Translations under genes and position numbers: made by a program
From: Rhizobium sp. R635
GTDB lineage: Bacteria; Pseudomonadota; Alphaproteobacteria; Rhizobiales; Rhizobiaceae
Reading direction: 5' to 3'
DNA: 64,000 nt
Assembly: GCF_002211285.1 (NCBI RefSeq)
Contig: NZ_LOKX01000023.1
Location: 62,001-126,000, forward strand
In this document: positions 51,272 to 59,500 of the stretch, one piece after another
Layout: every line of letters begins with the position of its first letter
Numbering within the stretch: position 1 is the first letter of the stretch
Notes under the pieces: generated by a model
The model's input: only the letters and a program-made list of their open reading frames with translations
Told to the model about the DNA's origin: nothing
Databases searched by the model: none

Positions 51272-52312
51272 ATGATTGATGGCCCGGTGAACGGCGGCAA
51301 GACGCCGAAGAAAGAACGCATGCGTTTCGTCAGCGCCGAGCAGGTGGCGCAATTGGCGGGCGTTTCGCGCTCGGCCGTCTCCCGCACATTTACACCAGGC
51401 GCGAGCGTCGCTCCGGCGACGCGCGAAAAGGTGCTGCGGGCGGCCGAAGAACTGGGCTACCACGTCAACGACCTGGCGCGCGGCGTGCTTGCCAATCAGA
51501 GCCGCCTCGTCGGCATCGTCGCGACCCGGCCGGAAGTGGGTTTTCGCGCGCATCTGGCCGCCGCCCTTGCCAAATCGCTGATCCGGCGGGGCAGCATCCC
51601 GATCCTGATCAATACCGGTCAGACGGAAGAAGAACTGCTCGCCGCCCAGAAGATGCTGATCGGCCACCGCGCCGAGGCAATCATCATCCTGTCCGGCTCA
51701 CCGCCTGCAAGTTTCCTCGAACTCGCCCAGCGCAACGGCCAGCCGCTCGTCGTCATCGGCCGATCGGAGCCCGACGCCGATCATGTGCGCGCCGGCAATT
51801 CCGAAGCCTCGCGCAGGGCGGCGACGGCCTTTTACGAAAGCGGCAGGCGTCGCCTGGCCGTGATCGGCTCCAATTCGGGAACGCCTGCGATCGTCGAGCG
51901 CGAAAGCGCCTTCCTTTCAGCCGCCGAGTCGCTCGGCGCATCCATTGTCGTCACGCGCGGCGGAGATTCCGATTATGAGGGCGGCGTTACCGCCGGCCGT
52001 GCACTCTTCTCGGAGCGAATAAAGCCCGACGCCGTCTTCTGCGCCAACGACCTGATCGCCTTCGGGCTGATGGATGTCGTGCGCCAGGAAGCGCGGCTGC
52101 GCATTCCGGAAGATGTCGCCATCATCGGCTTCGACGACGTTCCGGAATCCTCCTGGCTGAGTTACCGGCTGACCACCTTCCGCCAGGACCCGTTGACCAT
52201 AGCGCAACGCGCCGTGGAACTGATGGAGCGGCGGCTTGAAAACCCCGACGCGCCGCCGGCTTACGAACGCGTCATTCCGGAACTCGTCATCCGCCAGAGC
52301 TTCAAGCCCTAA
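51272..52312 (+). CDS. LacI family transcriptional regulator 1
   Basis: The 346-residue regulator has an N-terminal LacI helix-turn-helix ('SAEQVAQLAGVSRSAVSRTF', with hinge 'REKVLRAAEELGYHVN') and a periplasmic-binding-protein-like ligand domain ending 'IIGFDDVPESSWLSYRLTTF'. LacI proteins bind sugars or nucleosides. No sugar operon is adjacent, so targets are probably distant or autoregulatory. The ATG at 51272 has AAGGG upstream; an in-frame ATG at 51320 is an alternative start. Confidence 0.88.
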   Translation: MIDGPVNGGKTPKKERMRFVSAEQVAQLAGVSRSAVSRTFTPGASVAPATREKVLRAAEELGYHVNDLARGVLANQSRLVGIVATRPEVGFRAHLAAALAKSLIRRGSIPILINTGQTEEELLAAQKMLIGHRAEAIIILSGSPPASFLELAQRNGQPLVVIGRSEPDADHVRAGNSEASRRAATAFYESGRRRLAVIGSNSGTPAIVERESAFLSAAESLGASIVVTRGGDSDYEGGVTAGRALFSERIKPDAVFCANDLIAFGLMDVVRQEARLRIPEDVAIIGFDDVPESSWLSYRLTTFRQDPLTIAQRAVELMERRLENPDAPPAYERVIPELVIRQSFKP

Positions 52313-52394
52313 CCTCTCTCCCTGGCTTTTCGCGGGCGCAATCCTGTGGCAAGAAGGGCGTAACGCGATCGGGTGGGGAGGAAAGTCGCCTGAC

Positions 52395-53432
52395 ATGAAG
52401 GGAATTCGCCAGCTCGCCGAGCATCTCGACATTTCGATCGGGACGGTGTCCCGGGCGCTGAACGGCAAGCCGGATGTCAATGAAGAAACGCGCCGGCGCG
52501 TGCTCGCCGCCGCCGAAGAACTCGGTTACGTCGCCAACCAGTCGGGCCGCAGCCTTCGCCAGGGCATGACCAATGTCATCGGCCTGATGCTCGAGGTAAG
52601 TCGCGAGACGGTCGAAAACAGCGACGACTTCTTCCTCGGCGTCACCGACGGGCTGCAGAGCGTCTTCTCCCGCCACAAGCTCGATCTGGTCATGCTGCCC
52701 TGCCCCGATGACGAGGATCCGCACGAATATCTGAAGCGCATGGTCGCGCGCCGCCTCGTCGACGCGCTGATCATCTCGGCGACGCGGCGCACCGACCGGC
52801 GCATCGAGCTTCTGGAAAAGGCCCGCATCCCCTTCGTGGCGCTCGGCCGCAGCGCCTCGGGTGGCAGCTATACCTGGATGGATCTCGACTTCGAAGGCGT
52901 GGCGGCGCGCGGTGTCGACCGGCTGGTCGCAAAAGGCCATAGGCGGATCGCGGTGGCTGCCCCCTCCTCCGATATCAATCTCGGCTACATTTTCCTGGAC
53001 AGCTACCGTCAGGCGCTGAAACGCCACGGTATCCCCTTCGATCCGGCCCTCGTCATCCGGGTCAAATCGAGCGAACAGGGCGGCTATCAGGCCGGCCACG
53101 AACTGCTGATGATCGAAGAGCGGCCGACCGCGATCATCCTGATCCACGAACTGATGGCGATCGGGCTTTACCGGCGGCTGGCGGAAGCCGGCATCGTGCC
53201 GGGCCGCGACCTTGCCGTCGTCGGCTTCCGCGAAGAACCGCGCACACATTTCCTGCAGCCGACGCTGACATCCTTCCGCATGTCGCTGCGCGATCTCGGC
53301 GCGCAGCTCGGCGAAACCCTGCTCGCCACCATGCCGGCCTATGCCGATCACTATCCGCAGGGCGCCCGCAACCGCATCTGGCCGCTGGAACTCGTTCCCG
53401 GTGAAAGCGACGCTTTCACGCTGGCGAGCTGA
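52395..53432 (+). CDS. LacI family transcriptional regulator 2
   Basis: The 345-residue regulator starts 'MKGIRQLAEHLDISIGTVSR', a LacI helix-turn-helix, followed by 'RVLAAAEELGYVANQSGRSL' and a ligand domain with 'LVDALIISATRRTDRRIELL' and 'LAVVGFREEPRTHFLQPTLT'. The usual 'GFDD' reads 'GFRE'. The start at 52395 gives the correct N-terminus; the frame open to 52236 overlaps regulator 1 and is not used. It is in tandem with regulator 1 with 82 bp between, but the two share little beyond family features. Confidence 0.88.
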   Translation: MKGIRQLAEHLDISIGTVSRALNGKPDVNEETRRRVLAAAEELGYVANQSGRSLRQGMTNVIGLMLEVSRETVENSDDFFLGVTDGLQSVFSRHKLDLVMLPCPDDEDPHEYLKRMVARRLVDALIISATRRTDRRIELLEKARIPFVALGRSASGGSYTWMDLDFEGVAARGVDRLVAKGHRRIAVAAPSSDINLGYIFLDSYRQALKRHGIPFDPALVIRVKSSEQGGYQAGHELLMIEERPTAIILIHELMAIGLYRRLAEAGIVPGRDLAVVGFREEPRTHFLQPTLTSFRMSLRDLGAQLGETLLATMPAYADHYPQGARNRIWPLELVPGESDAFTLAS

Positions 53433-53448
53433 ACCTCCTCAGAGCCGG

Positions 53449-54648
53449 TCACTCGGCGGCGGCAACCGCGGCGCGGCGGCCGATCGTTGCCTGCGTCAGC
53501 ACGAAGGCCGAGAAGGCGCAAAGCGCGATGCCGGCGGCCATCGGAACGGCCGTTCCGTCGAAGAAGATGCTCGATATGACCATGGCAACTGCGGCGATGA
53601 CGAAATGCAGCGTGCCCATCAGCGACGAGGCCGTGCCGGCGATCTCGCCGTGATCCTCGAGGGCGAGCACCGCGCTCGTCGGGATGACGAGACCGAGGCA
53701 GCCATAGCCGATGAACAGGAAACTTGCCATTACGGGCAGCTGGTTGAAGCCCGCAGCCATCACCACCGCCATGACGACCATGGCAAGCGCGAAGGCGCTG
53801 ACCGCAATCCGCATGACGCGCACCAGGCCGAAGCGTTCGCCGAGCCAGCCGGTCGCCTGCGATACCGCAAAGAAGGAGACGGCATTGATCGAGAAGGCGA
53901 AGCTATATTGGGTCGGCGTCAGCCCGTAGTGCTGGATCAGCACGAAGGGCGAGTTGGCGAGATAGACGAGGAAGCTCGAAATGCCGAGACCGCCGATGAA
54001 GGTCAGCGTCAGGAAATTGCGGTCGGCAAGCAGCCGCCGGTAGGCGCTCATGGCGCTGCCAAGGCCGCTGCCGTTGCGCTCCTTGGCCGGGCGGGTTTCC
54101 TCAAGCTGGGTGGAAAGCAGGACGAGGCCGATCGCGGCAGCGATGGTCACCGCCCAGAACACGCCGCGCCAGCCTGAGAATTCGATGACGGCGCTGCCGG
54201 TCAGCGGCGCCAGAATCGGCGAAATCGAGAAGACCAGCATCAGCAGCGACATCAGGCGTGCGGCCTGCACACCGGTGTGCATGTCGCGGACGATGGCGCG
54301 CGGAATGACCATGCCGGCCGCGCCACCGATACCCTGGACGAAGCGGAAGGCGATCAGCGTTTCGATATCGGTCGCCAGCGCGCAACCGATCGAGGCGACG
54401 GCGAAGACGCCGATACCGAGATAGAGCGGCAGCTTGCGGCCCCACATGTCCGACAGCGGACCATAGACGAGCTGGGCGAGCGCAAAGGAGATGAAGAAGG
54501 CGAGAAGGGTCAGCTGGGTGACGCTGTTATCGGCATGCAGGTCCTGGCCGATGGACGGCAGTGCAGGCAGATACATGTCGATGGCAAAAGGCCCGATGGC
54601 CGAGAGAAGGCCGAGAATGAGGGCAATGCGAAAGAATGAAGCCGTCAT
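53449..54648 (-). CDS. Bcr/CflA-type multidrug efflux MFS transporter
   Basis: The 399-residue protein has 12 helices. 'GPFAIDMYLPALPSIGQDL' is the Bcr/CflA/CmlA helix-1 signature, 'FALAQLVYGPLSDMWGRKLP' is motif A, and 'RFVQGIGGAAGMVIPRAIVR' is the antiporter motif C-type region. It likely exports drugs or metabolites in exchange for protons. Divergently transcribed from a TetR regulator, which probably represses it. Confidence 0.9.
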   Translation of the reverse strand: MTASFFRIALILGLLSAIGPFAIDMYLPALPSIGQDLHADNSVTQLTLLAFFISFALAQLVYGPLSDMWGRKLPLYLGIGVFAVASIGCALATDIETLIAFRFVQGIGGAAGMVIPRAIVRDMHTGVQAARLMSLLMLVFSISPILAPLTGSAVIEFSGWRGVFWAVTIAAAIGLVLLSTQLEETRPAKERNGSGLGSAMSAYRRLLADRNFLTLTFIGGLGISSFLVYLANSPFVLIQHYGLTPTQYSFAFSINAVSFFAVSQATGWLGERFGLVRVMRIAVSAFALAMVVMAVVMAAGFNQLPVMASFLFIGYGCLGLVIPTSAVLALEDHGEIAGTASSLMGTLHFVIAAVAMVISSIFFDGTAVPMAAGIALCAFSAFVLTQATIGRRAAVAAAE

Positions 54649-54809
54649 AATGGTGATCTTTCATAAAAGCGCAGCGGAAGCATCGGATCGTCGCTCCGCG
54701 CATTGCCTCGAGGTTTAATGATGATCGTTCCGCGCGAAGACGAAGTTGGGAGCTCATATCTCCAGCGGCGAAACCAGGGGTGTCAATAAATTTGGACACG
54801 GATGTAAAA

Positions 54810-54827
54810 TTAGACGCCATTGTCTAA
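54810..54827. promoter_or_regulatory. Candidate TetR operator TTAGAC-N6-GTCTAA
   Basis: This perfect 6-base inverted repeat with a six-base spacer lies between the divergent efflux and regulator genes. Its size (18 bp) fits a TetR dimer. It sits 29 bp before the regulator ATG, so binding would also control the regulator. Confidence 0.5.
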
Positions 54828-54833
54828 GTCGTC

Positions 54834-54843
54834 AAGACGTCTT
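54834..54843. promoter_or_regulatory. 10-bp palindrome AAGACGTCTT
   Basis: This perfect palindrome is seven bases to the right of the 18-bp inverted repeat. Together they may form a double operator; the GTCT/AGAC core is shared by both. Confidence 0.4.
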
Positions 54844-54855
54844 ATCCTCGTTCTC

Positions 54856-55560
54856 ATGAAAGATCGCATGACACCCGCAGGCAGGATGACGGGGCATACC
54901 CAGCGCGGACAATGCTTCAAGCGCATGTCCATTTTGGATGCCGCCGCCGACGTCTTCTGCCGCCAGGGTTTCGCCGGCGCCAGCATCGACGAGATCGCCG
55001 CCGTTGCCTGCGTATCGCGCCAGACGATCTACAATCACTATCGCGAGAAGGAAACGCTGTTCGTCGCCGTCGTCGAGGACGTCATGAACCGCGCCAACAC
55101 CATGCTCTTCTCCATGCTGTCGACCTTCCCAGAAAATGCCGACAATCTGGAGGACGACCTGACGGCCTTCGTCGTGCGCCTCAACAAGAACTGCATCTGC
55201 AATCACGACGGAAAATTCCTGCGCAAGCTGGTGCAGACGGAAGGCGAGCGATATCCACACCTCTTCGAAAGCTGGCGCCAGCACGGGCCGGGCAAGCTGA
55301 CCACGGCGCTGTCGGCGCTTTTCGCGCGGCTTTCTCACAAGGGCGCGCTCGTCATCGACGATTTCGACGTCGCCGCCCGCCAGTTCGTGGCGCTCGGCAA
55401 TGCCGACCTGCAAATGTCAGTGCTTTTCGGCGGGATGCCCACCGACGAAGAACTGGAAAAAGCCGCCCGCAACGCGGTGCGCACTTTTCTCAAGGCTTAC
55501 GGCAGGCCGGCGACGGAAAAGGCCGGCGTCCAGCCGCAGCTTGCAGCCGTTTCCGGCTGA
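54856..55560 (+). CDS. TetR family transcriptional regulator
   Basis: The 234-residue regulator has a TetR helix-turn-helix ('GASIDEIAAVACVSRQTIYN' then 'HYREKETLF') after a 30-residue basic N-terminus, and a C-terminal ligand domain of the AefR-like/TetR_C_7 kind ('CNHDGKFLRKLVQTEGERYP'). The start at 54856 (MKDRMTPAG) is preferred; a TTG-initiated frame from 54820 would run through the operator. It probably represses the divergent efflux pump and itself. Confidence 0.85.
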   Translation: MKDRMTPAGRMTGHTQRGQCFKRMSILDAAADVFCRQGFAGASIDEIAAVACVSRQTIYNHYREKETLFVAVVEDVMNRANTMLFSMLSTFPENADNLEDDLTAFVVRLNKNCICNHDGKFLRKLVQTEGERYPHLFESWRQHGPGKLTTALSALFARLSHKGALVIDDFDVAARQFVALGNADLQMSVLFGGMPTDEELEKAARNAVRTFLKAYGRPATEKAGVQPQLAAVSG

Positions 55561-55575
55561 TCGAGACAAGCCCGA

Positions 55576-56016
55576 TCAGGCAAATACCGTCATCTGCTTG
55601 GGAACGACCGCGAACATGCCGACGCGGCGCGCGGCAAGATATTTCACCAATTGTTCGACGACCGAAGGCATGACCGGTTTCTGAACCACGCCCACCGCGC
55701 CCTTGATCCCATCGGCAACCATCTCGGGATTGCCGGTCATGAAGACGACCGCGATGCCGTGCTCTTCCGCCAGTTGCCGGCCGATCTCAGGCCCCGTCGG
55801 CCCATCGGCGAGATTGACGTCGACGAAAGCGATGTCGGCAAGCGGCGCCAGCCGCAGCGCCTGTTCGCGATCATGCGCAAGACCCGCCACCTGCATGCCG
55901 ATGCTCTCCACCGTCGCCCCGAGATCCAGGGCGATCAGAAATTCATCTTCGACGATCAATACTCTCTGATTCATGAGATCATCTCGTTGCCAGCGCCGCA
56001 CGACATTGGTGGCCAT
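55576..56016 (-). CDS. Receiver-only response regulator
   Basis: The 146-residue protein is a single receiver domain: 'RVLIVEDEFLIALDLGATVE' (acidic pair), 'IAFVDVNLADGPTGPEIG' with the phospho-accepting Asp, 'VVFMTGNPEM' (Thr) and 'VVQKPVM' (Lys). No output domain, so it acts by protein contact. The start at 56016 (MATNVV) has AAGGGG at good distance; a later ATG (55974, MNQRVL) is also possible. The frame open to 56082 is not supported. Confidence 0.85.
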   Translation of the reverse strand: MATNVVRRWQRDDLMNQRVLIVEDEFLIALDLGATVESIGMQVAGLAHDREQALRLAPLADIAFVDVNLADGPTGPEIGRQLAEEHGIAVVFMTGNPEMVADGIKGAVGVVQKPVMPSVVEQLVKYLAARRVGMFAVVPKQMTVFA

Positions 56017-56593
56017 GATATATCCCCTTGTTACGCACATACTTCGAAAGAGGGATCCGCTCCGGCAGCTATCCCTGCCCAAAACTCATGGCTGTAACGG
56101 GCAACTCGACGTTATGTTCCGCCGTGAAACGCGATTTTCCATATTTAAGATATTGTTAACATTGATAAATTTTTAACGATGTGAATTTCGCGCAAAAGCG
56201 GCCGCCTCTGCCGCCGTCACGGCGCTGCGACCGACGGGCTAATCAGTCCCCGATCTTCTGGCGAGAAGGAAAACAATTTCAGGCTCTCGATTCTCGGCAG
56301 CATGTTGCGGGCGGCCCCGGCCGCACCTGCTGCACCCACAGCGAGCAAGAGGCCATTGGCTGCAAGGAATGTGGTAAAGCCGCCATGGCCGAAAATCGTG
56401 AACCTTGCATTGCCTCTGGCAGCCATCCAAATCATTGCTCACCCTTGCAAAAAGCGGCCCATCGCTTCCATCGATATGACAGCCGGACGAAAGCGTCTGT
56501 GTGAAGGTGAAACAACGCTCAAGTTGAGTTGACAATCTCGTGAGGAGTGAGGAGAGTGCCCGCCGGTCAGAGCCAGCATTCCGGGGGGAACCT
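56017..56593. other. Long intergenic region before the alpha-2-macroglobulin gene
   Basis: This 577-bp stretch has an AT-rich block (56130-56180) that could hold promoters for the response regulator, and a possible small gene on the minus strand (56217-56435). TTGACA at 56530-56535 has no clear -10 element. GGGGGGAA before 56594 is the ribosome-binding site of the next gene. Confidence 0.4.
56217..56435 (-). CDS. Possible small membrane protein (hypothetical)
   Basis: The 72-residue frame (MIWMAARGNARF at its start) has one Ala/Gly-rich hydrophobic segment (FTTFLAANGLLLAVGAAGAA) and ends in a polar tail. AAGGG lies six bases before the ATG. There is no known family and the frame may be chance in GC-rich DNA, so the call rests only on the ribosome-binding site and the helix. 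Confidence 0.3.
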   Translation of the reverse strand: MIWMAARGNARFTIFGHGGFTTFLAANGLLLAVGAAGAAGAARNMLPRIESLKLFSFSPEDRGLISPSVAAP

Positions 56594-59500
56594 ATGTCCG
56601 TGCGCTCGTTCTTCGCTTTCGCCGCAATCGCATTTTCCACGATCGCCATCAGCTTTCCCGCCACCGCGGCGGACACCAAGCGCGACATCCAGACGATCAA
56701 GGACGCCGATTTCTTCGGCTTCGATCTTCGCACCGAGCAGAATGTTTCGCTCGACCAGTGCAAGACCTCCTGCATCGGCGACAAGAGCTGCAAGGCCTTC
56801 ACCTACAATCCCAAGGTGAAGTGGTGCTTCCTGAAATCCGACTTCAAGACGATGAACGCCTTCCCCGGCGCCATCGCCGGCAAGATCGTCGAGACAGCGA
56901 CTCAAAAGGAACCGGATATCGGGGCGCCGCCACGCCTGACCTTCCTGACGAACGATCTCATCCAGCAGGCCCACGACTTCAAGGACAATCTTGCCCTGAC
57001 CGACGGCCAGCAGGGCCAGGGGGTCGACAGCCTGACGGCCAACGCTCGCCTCGACATGACCGCCAACAACCTGACCGACGCGCTGATCGCCTTCCATGGC
57101 GCACTGTCGATCACGCCGGATGATGGTGATCTCTGGCTCGAAACCGCCCGCGCCGCAATTTCGTTCGGCAGTTCCGAGAGCAGCATCACGGGCCAAGCCG
57201 TGCTCGACGCACTGAACGGCTACGAGCTGACGCGCACGACGGCCAAGCGGGCCGAGGCGCTCGCCGTCCTTGCCAATGCGCTGGAACGAAACGGCAATTA
57301 CCGTCCGGCGCTCGACGCCTACAAGGCGAGCCTGGCGCTCGTCGGCGCCAAGGATGTGCAGGCCGCCTACCTGCAGCTGAAATCGACGCAGGGCTTCCGC
57401 ATCACCGAACATACGGTCGACGCCGACAGCGCCACGCCGCGCGCCTGCGTCACCTTCTCCGAAGCGCTCGTCAAGACCACCGACTACACGCCCTTCGTGA
57501 CGCTGAACGGCGCGGCGCCGAAGGCGGTCGAAACCAAGGGCAAGCAGATCTGCGTCGAAGGCCTGACGCATGGCGAGACCTACAAGATCGCCTTCCGTAC
57601 CGGCCTGCCGTCTTCAGTCGACGAGGTGCTCGACGCACCCGTCAGCATCGACGTCTACATCAAGGACCGCACCCAGATGGTGCGCTTCACCGGCGACAGC
57701 TTCGTGCTGCCCTCGACGGCGCGCCGCGGCATCCCGATCGTCTCGGTCAACCTCGCCTCGGCCAACCTGAAACTCTATCGCATCGGCGATCGTGGCATTG
57801 CGCCGCTGCTGACGAATTCGCAGTTCCTGAGCCAGCTCGACGGCTACAGCGCTCAGAACATTCAGGACCAGAGCGGCGAACTCGTCTGGCAGGGCTCGAT
57901 CGAGATCGCCAACGAGCTGAACAAGGATGTCGTCACGAGCTTCCCCGTCGACGAAGCCCTGCCCGAGCGCAAGCCCGGCATCTACGTGATGACCGCAACG
58001 GCAGGAACCGGCCCGTCGCAGGAGTGGGATTCGCAGGCGACGCAATGGTTCCTCGTCTCCGATATCGGCATCACCACCTATGCCGGCACGGACGGGCTCA
58101 ACGTCTTCACCCGCTCGCTCGCTTCGGCAAAGCCGATCGCGGGCGTCGAACTGCAACTGCTCGCCAAGAACAACGAGGTGCTCGGCACCGCGACAACAGA
58201 CGAAAACGGTCGCGCCACCTTCACCGCCGGCCTGATCCGCGGCACGGCGGCGCTGACGCCCGCCGTCATTGCCGCCAAGAACGGCACGTCTGACTATGTC
58301 TTCCTCGACATGACGCGCGCCGGCTTCGACCTTTCCGACCGCGGCGTGACCGGCCGCGCCGCACCCGGCGCGATCGACGTGCTGACCTTTACCGAACGCG
58401 GCATCTACCGCGCCGGCGAGACGGTGCATGCGCAGGCGCTCGCCCGCGACACCGACGGCAACGCCATCGAGAACCTGCCGCTCACCTTCATCTTCAGCCG
58501 CCCCGATGGCGTCGAAGACCGGCGTATCGTCAGCCAGACCAGCAATCTTGGCGGTTATTCCATCGATTTCCCGACCCAGGAAAACGCCATGCGCGGCACC
58601 TGGACGATGAATATCTATACCGACCCCAAGGGCACGGCGATCGCCACCAAGAGCTTCCTGGTCGACGATTTCGTGCCGGATCGCACCGAGATGGAGATCA
58701 AGACCGAAGCCAAGGAAATCGGTCCCGATACCCCGGCGACGATCACCATTTCCGGCAAATATCTCTATGGCGCTCCGGCAGCCGGCCTGACGCTCGAGGG
58801 CGACGTCGTCGTCAAGCCGACGCGCGAGAGCGCCGATTATAAGGGCTTCCTCTTCGGCCTCGCCGACGAGGAGGCGAGCGAAGATTCGCGCCTGCCGATC
58901 GACGGCCTGCCCGAACTCGACGAGAACGGCGAAGCCTCGACCGACCTCACGATCAGCGACCTGCCGGCCACGACCCAGCTTCTCAACGCCACGGTCTATA
59001 TGCGCATGCAGGAGGCAGGCGGGCGCGCCATCGAGCGCTCCCTCGTCATTCCGGTGAAGAACCAGGGCGCTTCGATCGGCATCAAGCCGGAATTTTCCGA
59101 CGACCTGCCTGAAAACTCGATCGCCAATTTCACGGTGATCGGCGTTAATGCCGACGGCCAGAAGCAGGAAACGAAAGGCTTGCGCTGGAAGTTCTACAGC
59201 CTCAATCGCGAATATCAGTGGTATCGCGAGGGAACGGCGTGGAAATACGAGCCGGTCTACACAGCCGAGCAGGTCGCCAACGGCAGCGTCGACGCGACGA
59301 TGGACGGCGGCAAGATTTCCGTGCCGGTGACCTGGGGCCGCTACCGCCTCGAAGTGGAAAGCCCGGATGTCGACGGCCCCACCTCCAGCGTCGAATTCGA
59401 GGCCGGCTGGTTCGTGGCCTCGACCTCCACCGAAACACCCGACGGGCTGGAAATCGCCCTCGACAAGGACAGCTACAAGGTCGGCGAGACGGCCAAGCTG

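Noticed and set aside
56030..56070. Extracytoplasmic-sigma (EcfG-type) promoter before the receiver-only regulator
   Set aside because: On the minus strand GGATC-N18-CGTAA only loosely resembles GGAAC-N16/17-CGTT; two mismatches and spacer length make it unreliable.
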